This document shows positions 61,181-64,000 of a stretch of DNA of 64,000 bases, piece after piece. The position numbers were made by a program, and so were the translations under genes. The first letter of the stretch is position 1; each line of letters starts with the position of its first letter. Location of the stretch: contig JBNGIQ010009361.1 in NCBI GenBank assembly GCA_049999765.1, positions 71,957 to 135,956 on the forward strand, given 5' to 3'. The notes beneath the pieces were generated by a model. That model was not told the origin of the DNA. It did no database searches and was given only the letters and a program-made list of their open reading frames with translations. This DNA comes from Phaeoceros laevis. Lineage: Eukaryota > Anthocerotophyta > Anthocerotopsida > Notothyladales.

Positions 61181-61517
61181 GGGGCTCACAATTATCCTGA
61201 AAACCAGCTCCTTGCACAGTTCAGTTCAGATTTGGAGGGAACCACAAAACGTGCGGCTTTGCCAGGCTTCGGACCATTTAGGTACACCTGAGTGGGAGGA
61301 GCTTGACAAGGTCAGCAGCTATCACACGATGACAACTTGAAGCTGCTGTCAGAAATTGACAAACAGTTCCTTTCTCTTAAGCTGCGGGAGCGGATCCATG
61401 CCCCAAGCAAGTGAGATGAGAGGAGTTTCCGTCAAAAGAGCACTCGTAAATGGAACATTTGCCGGACGTGAGGCGATTTACAGCTGAAGCAATTCAACCT
61501 TAAGGTTGCTGATTTTG

Positions 61518-62350
61518 TGCACACAGCAGTACTTGCAACTGAAATCTTTGAGCTTGCATGGCGAGGCAGCAGCTGTGGAATTGGAATTGCAGGCAGGGTC
61601 ACTAGCACTAGTTCAAGTGGGAGCTCGGTCGGCAGCGGTAGCGCTAACGGTTTCCCTGCTGAAGCTTGTCAATTGCGATCCTCAATTCAACACAACAGCA
61701 GAACTTGCACATTGGCCATTCAGCGGAAGCTGGAGCGCCGTGTCGCAGGCCAAGTTAGGAGATGCTGCNNNNNNNNNNNNNNNNNNNNNNNNNNNNNNNN
61801 NNNNNNNNNNNNNNNNNNNNNNNNNNNNNNNNNNNNNNNNNNNNNNNNNNNNNNNNNNNNNNNNNNNNAATTGGAATTGCAGGCAGGGTCACTAGCACTA
61901 GTTCAAGTGGGAGCTCGTTCGGCAGCGGTAGCGCTAACGGTTTTCCTGCTGAAGCTTGTCAATTGCGATCCTCAATTCAACACAACAGCAGAACTTGCAC
62001 ATTGCCCATTCAGCGGGAGCTGGAGCGCCGTGTCGCAGGCCAAGTTAGGGGATGCTGCTCCTCGCAGCCCCAACGTCTCCATCCCGCGTTTGCAGTGGCA
62101 CGAAACCGGCACGGGCTATGTCAGCATTAGGCGGCCGTATGGCATTTCTAGGTGTAAGCTTCAATTTTAGATACCTCCACCTGTAGACAAGTTTGCATCT
62201 ACCAGGTTATTAGCAGGTGCGGAAGGGCGGAAGGCGGACTACAGAACAATTGCTGCTGCCATTGCTGCTGGCCTCGTGATTGTGGCCATTCAAGATTCTG
62301 CTCGAACCACTCATTGTTTGGATTGGGTGGTGGAGATCTGGAAGAGGTGA
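61518..62350 (+). pseudogene. LamG-like receptor kinase fragments, interrupted by a gap
   Basis: 61578-61768 and 61869-62064 are almost identical and encode the signal peptide and ectodomain start (LALVQVGARSAAVALTV.LLK, PQFNTTAELAH.PFSGSWSAV, SQAKLGDA), on either side of 100 N. The second continues through GTGYVSIRR to a stop near 62168. A separate piece at 62205-62300 matches the membrane exon (TIAAAIAAGL). No kinase domain. Similar in wording to the 53353 gene but clearly diverged from it. Confidence 0.82.
61769..61868. other. assembly gap, 100 N
   Basis: The sequences bordering the gap are near-identical copies of about 195 bp, so this may be a collapsed tandem array or an unresolved overlap of the two contig ends. 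Confidence 0.95.
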
Positions 62351-62561
62351 GGCTAAGCTCTGAACGTTCGGAACCCTGGAAGAATGTAAATGTGTGGCAG
62401 GCACAAAATTGCTAATGTTACTAATTGTAAGCTCGCTTTTCTAACTTGTCAAATCCACCACCCTTGGAGGAAGCCAGAATTCTTGCAGCTTCAGTACACA
62501 GAATGAGTTATCACACTGCTGAGGGGCAGAGCCTCTTATAGGGAAGCCAGGTACATTTGGT

Positions 62562-62684
62562 CAGTCTGGACTGCTTAACATGTATGCGAAATGTGATAGT
62601 GTTGACAGGGATGTTTTAACATGGAATGCAATGATTGTGGGATATGCCAAGCACGGGATGGGTCAGGAAGCCCTTAAGCTTTAG
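62562..62684 (+). pseudogene. PPR gene fragment
   Basis: Forward translation gives LLNMYAKCDSVDRDVLTWNA followed by MIVGYAKHGMGQEALKL and a stop (62682-62684). The usual LEDARKVFD stretch between KC and DRDV is deleted. A relic of a PLS-type PPR gene. Confidence 0.85.
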
Positions 62685-62754
62685 AAGAGAACATGTGTGC
62701 GGCGGGAAGGCCTCACTTTTCCCAATTCTGTTACATCTGTCATGTAATGCTGCA

Positions 62755-63083
62755 GGTTTAGTTCTGTTTTCGGTTTGCCAATGCTGTCTACAATCATGCA
62801 CTGGACAGCTGAAAGACCCTGCTACTGAAACGACCCTACAGCTGAATGGCCCTACACTTGCGCACCACCATGGGGATGCAACATCAGCGCTTTTGGACGC
62901 CTAAATTAAATCTGGGGGGCAGGCGCACATCCTGGAGCTGGAGCGGCGTTTCAATGTGCCTCCGAGGCAATGGATTTGCACAAGACACAAGTTCGTGCCC
63001 TGCAGTTGCTTAGCGACCAAGCTAGGCATACCGGACAGTAGCAGTGCAGTAGAGCGGCAAGAGTTGCTGTGGAGGCAGCATTT
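62755..63083 (+). pseudogene. duplicate of the PPR gene 5' end
   Basis: Closely matches about 4545-4945 in the same orientation: the gatgca.catcagcg, tttggag/cctggagctgga..ggcgttt, tgtgcctccgaggcaatggatt and cataccggaca.tagcagtgcagt blocks. It ends abruptly at about 63083, where the proline-rich gene on the other strand begins. The forward frame is broken by a stop (ctaaattaaat, about 62900). Confidence 0.88.
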
Positions 63084-64000
63084 CGTAAGCATTTCACAGC
63101 ATCGTTTACTTCCTCCTTGTTACCAATTTCAAACATCTCCTCATCAACCCAAAAAGAACCTATTGAGGCGCCTACCGGAGGAAGATGCCGCTGCACCACC
63201 TCCGGAGGAAGATGCCGCTGCGCCACCTCCAGAAGAAGATGCCGCTGCGCCACCTNNNNNNNNNNCAGAAGAAGATGCCGCTGCGCCACCTCCAGAGGCA
63301 GACGCCCCAGCAGAGCCTTTTCCAGCAGAAGATGCTGCTGCGCCACCTCCAGACGAAGCACATGCCGATGCTGCGCCACTCCAGACGAAGACGACGCTGC
63401 CGACGCTGCACCACCTCCAGACGAAGCACAAGCAACAGCCGCTGAACCACCTCCTGATGGTGGAGGAGGCGACTCTGCAGATTGATCAGTTGTCTGGTCT
63501 TCAACAGATTCGCTATCACCTTCAATAGGAGCTGCAACCAGTGGTGAGGCACGATGAGGAGGAGCTGAGGGACCACCTGCTGATGGTGGACTCTGAACCG
63601 GGGGAGGGGGTGAGCTATTAATTGAAGGTGGGGCAAGAGGAGGAGACGGATGACGCGGACCAGGAGTCGGGGAAGGACTAGCGGGTGACACACTTGAAGG
63701 TGGGGAAGGAGCAGGAGATGAATGACGAGGATTAGGAGTAGGTCCTGGAGATGAATGGCGAGGACTAGGAGTGGGAACTACAGTGGGTAATGGATCAAGA
63801 GCATCATTTTGCTCGTCATAGTCATTTATGTAGCTTACTTCCTCCTTGTTACCAATTTCAAACCCATGGTTCGGGACCTTTGACACCTTGCTAGTTTCTT
63901 TGAAGTTGTTGTTGGTGACACTTATATCACCTCCCAGGGCATGGCTTGTACAAATTATAAGTGTCATGCTTCCAATAAGTAAAAGTAACTTTGATATTTT
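62951..64000 (-). CDS. secreted Pro/Ser/Ala-rich (hydroxyproline-rich glycoprotein-like) protein, 5' end cut by window
   Basis: The minus-strand frame is open to the window end. It begins KISKLLLLIGSMTLIICTSH, so the hydrophobic signal peptide is present and its Met probably lies just outside. Then come FEIGNKEEV, a Pro-rich stretch with SPAPSPP, SPSPTPGP, SPPPPV repeats typical of arabinogalactan/extensin backbones, an acidic spacer, and Ala/Ser/Gly repeats. Near 63376-63380 one base is missing relative to the repeat period, so the frame leaves the Gly-Ala-Ser pattern (seen continuing in the next frame). A second FEIGNKEEV occurs near 63130. The last 40 or so codons are antisense to the duplicated PPR 5' end. 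A wall or cell-surface role is inferred from composition. Confidence 0.65.
   Translation of the reverse strand, partial: KISKLLLLIGSMTLIICTSHALGGDISVTNNNFKETSKVSKVPNHGFEIGNKEEVSYINDYDEQNDALDPLPTVVPTPSPRHSSPGPTPNPRHSSPAPSPPSSVSPASPSPTPGPRHPSPPLAPPSINSSPPPPVQSPPSAGGPSAPPHRASPLVAAPIEGDSESVEDQTTDQSAESPPPPSGGGSAAVACASSGGGAASAASSSSGVAQHRHVLRLEVAQQHLLLEKALLGRLPLEVAQRHLLLXXXXVAQRHLLLEVAQRHLPPEVVQRHLPPVGASIGSFWVDEEMFEIGNKEEVNDAVKCLRNAASTATLAALLHCYCPVCLAWSLSNCRARTCVLCKSIASEAH
63170..63420 (-). repeat. short tandem repeat array with 10-N gap
   Basis: A unit of about 27 bp (gaagatgccgctgcgccacctcc on the plus strand) repeats in and out of register; the 63256-63265 N run lies inside it, so copy number is unresolved. 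On the minus strand the phase matching the signal peptide gives Gly-Ala-Ser repeats. Confidence 0.85.

Noticed and set aside
1-64000. Biosynthetic gene cluster (P450 + oxygenase + amidase)
   Set aside because: The genes are far apart, separated by housekeeping genes, and differ in orientation and likely role; no core scaffold-forming enzyme is present.
1-64000. CRISPR arrays, bacterial operons or tRNA genes
   Set aside because: No spaced palindromic repeats, no operon-like spacing, and no sequence with complete tRNA stems; gene structure is eukaryotic throughout.

Overview
The window reads as nuclear DNA of a land plant. It carries multi-exon genes with GT-AG introns mostly 60-300 bp long, a PLS-class pentatricopeptide repeat (PPR) editing-type gene, a plant-type plasma-membrane H+-ATPase, a CYP71-clan-like P450, a plant fatty-acid-amide-hydrolase-like amidase and receptor kinases. 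Compact introns, LRR-Roc-COR (TORNADO1-like) genes and several scattered PPR fragments fit a non-seed plant with a PPR-rich, fairly compact genome (lycophyte, hornwort, moss or small-genome fern). I cannot fix the clade from sequence alone. Three N gaps (58143-58242, 61769-61868, 63256-63265) show it is a draft assembly.

Layout. 1-3459 (+): 5'-truncated LRR-Roc-COR gene. 4706-7908 (+): PPR-DYW gene with a late frameshift. 8538-10584 (+): four-exon P450, tail to tail with a damaged GEMIN2-like gene (10586-12579, -). 13250-13696 (+): small acidic, probably plastid protein. 16585-20115 (+): 14-exon alpha/beta hydrolase. 22048-23244 (+): ZIP metal transporter, followed by its own partial duplicate with a micro-inversion. 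25086-28835 (-): FAAH-like amidase. 30762-35816 (-): P-type H+-ATPase. 35.8-43.0 kb: gene-poor stretch with two inverted-repeat elements, tandem repeats and a PPR shard. 43034-45249 (-): ALG6. 45524-48385 (+): 15-exon 2-oxoglutarate/Fe(II) oxygenase, divergent from ALG6. 47.6-55.9 kb: tandem segmental duplication of the oxygenase 3' end plus a LamG-like receptor kinase; copy A keeps the oxygenase and has a ruined kinase, copy B keeps the kinase (53353-55932, +) and has a ruined oxygenase. 57122-60283 (-): second LRR-Roc-COR gene, inverted relative to the first, with a gap and a frameshift. 61.1-63.1 kb: SINE-like sequence, more kinase fragments and PPR fragments. 62951-64000 (-): proline-rich wall-type protein running off the window, its C-terminal tail encoded by antisense of a duplicated PPR 5' end.

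The housekeeping genes (GEMIN2, ALG6, FAAH, H+-ATPase, ZIP) look like unrelated neighbours, not a pathway cluster. The accessory genes (Roc-COR pair, LamG kinases, PPR fragments) behave as local birth-and-death families. The most distinctive part is this recently rearranged accessory set: an inverted Roc-COR pair about 55 kb apart, with tandem W-box-like motifs upstream of one copy, and a tandem array of LamG-receptor-kinase copies of which only one is intact. Exon boundaries below were placed by eye from splice consensus and reading-frame continuity; family names rest on recalled motifs, not on searches.
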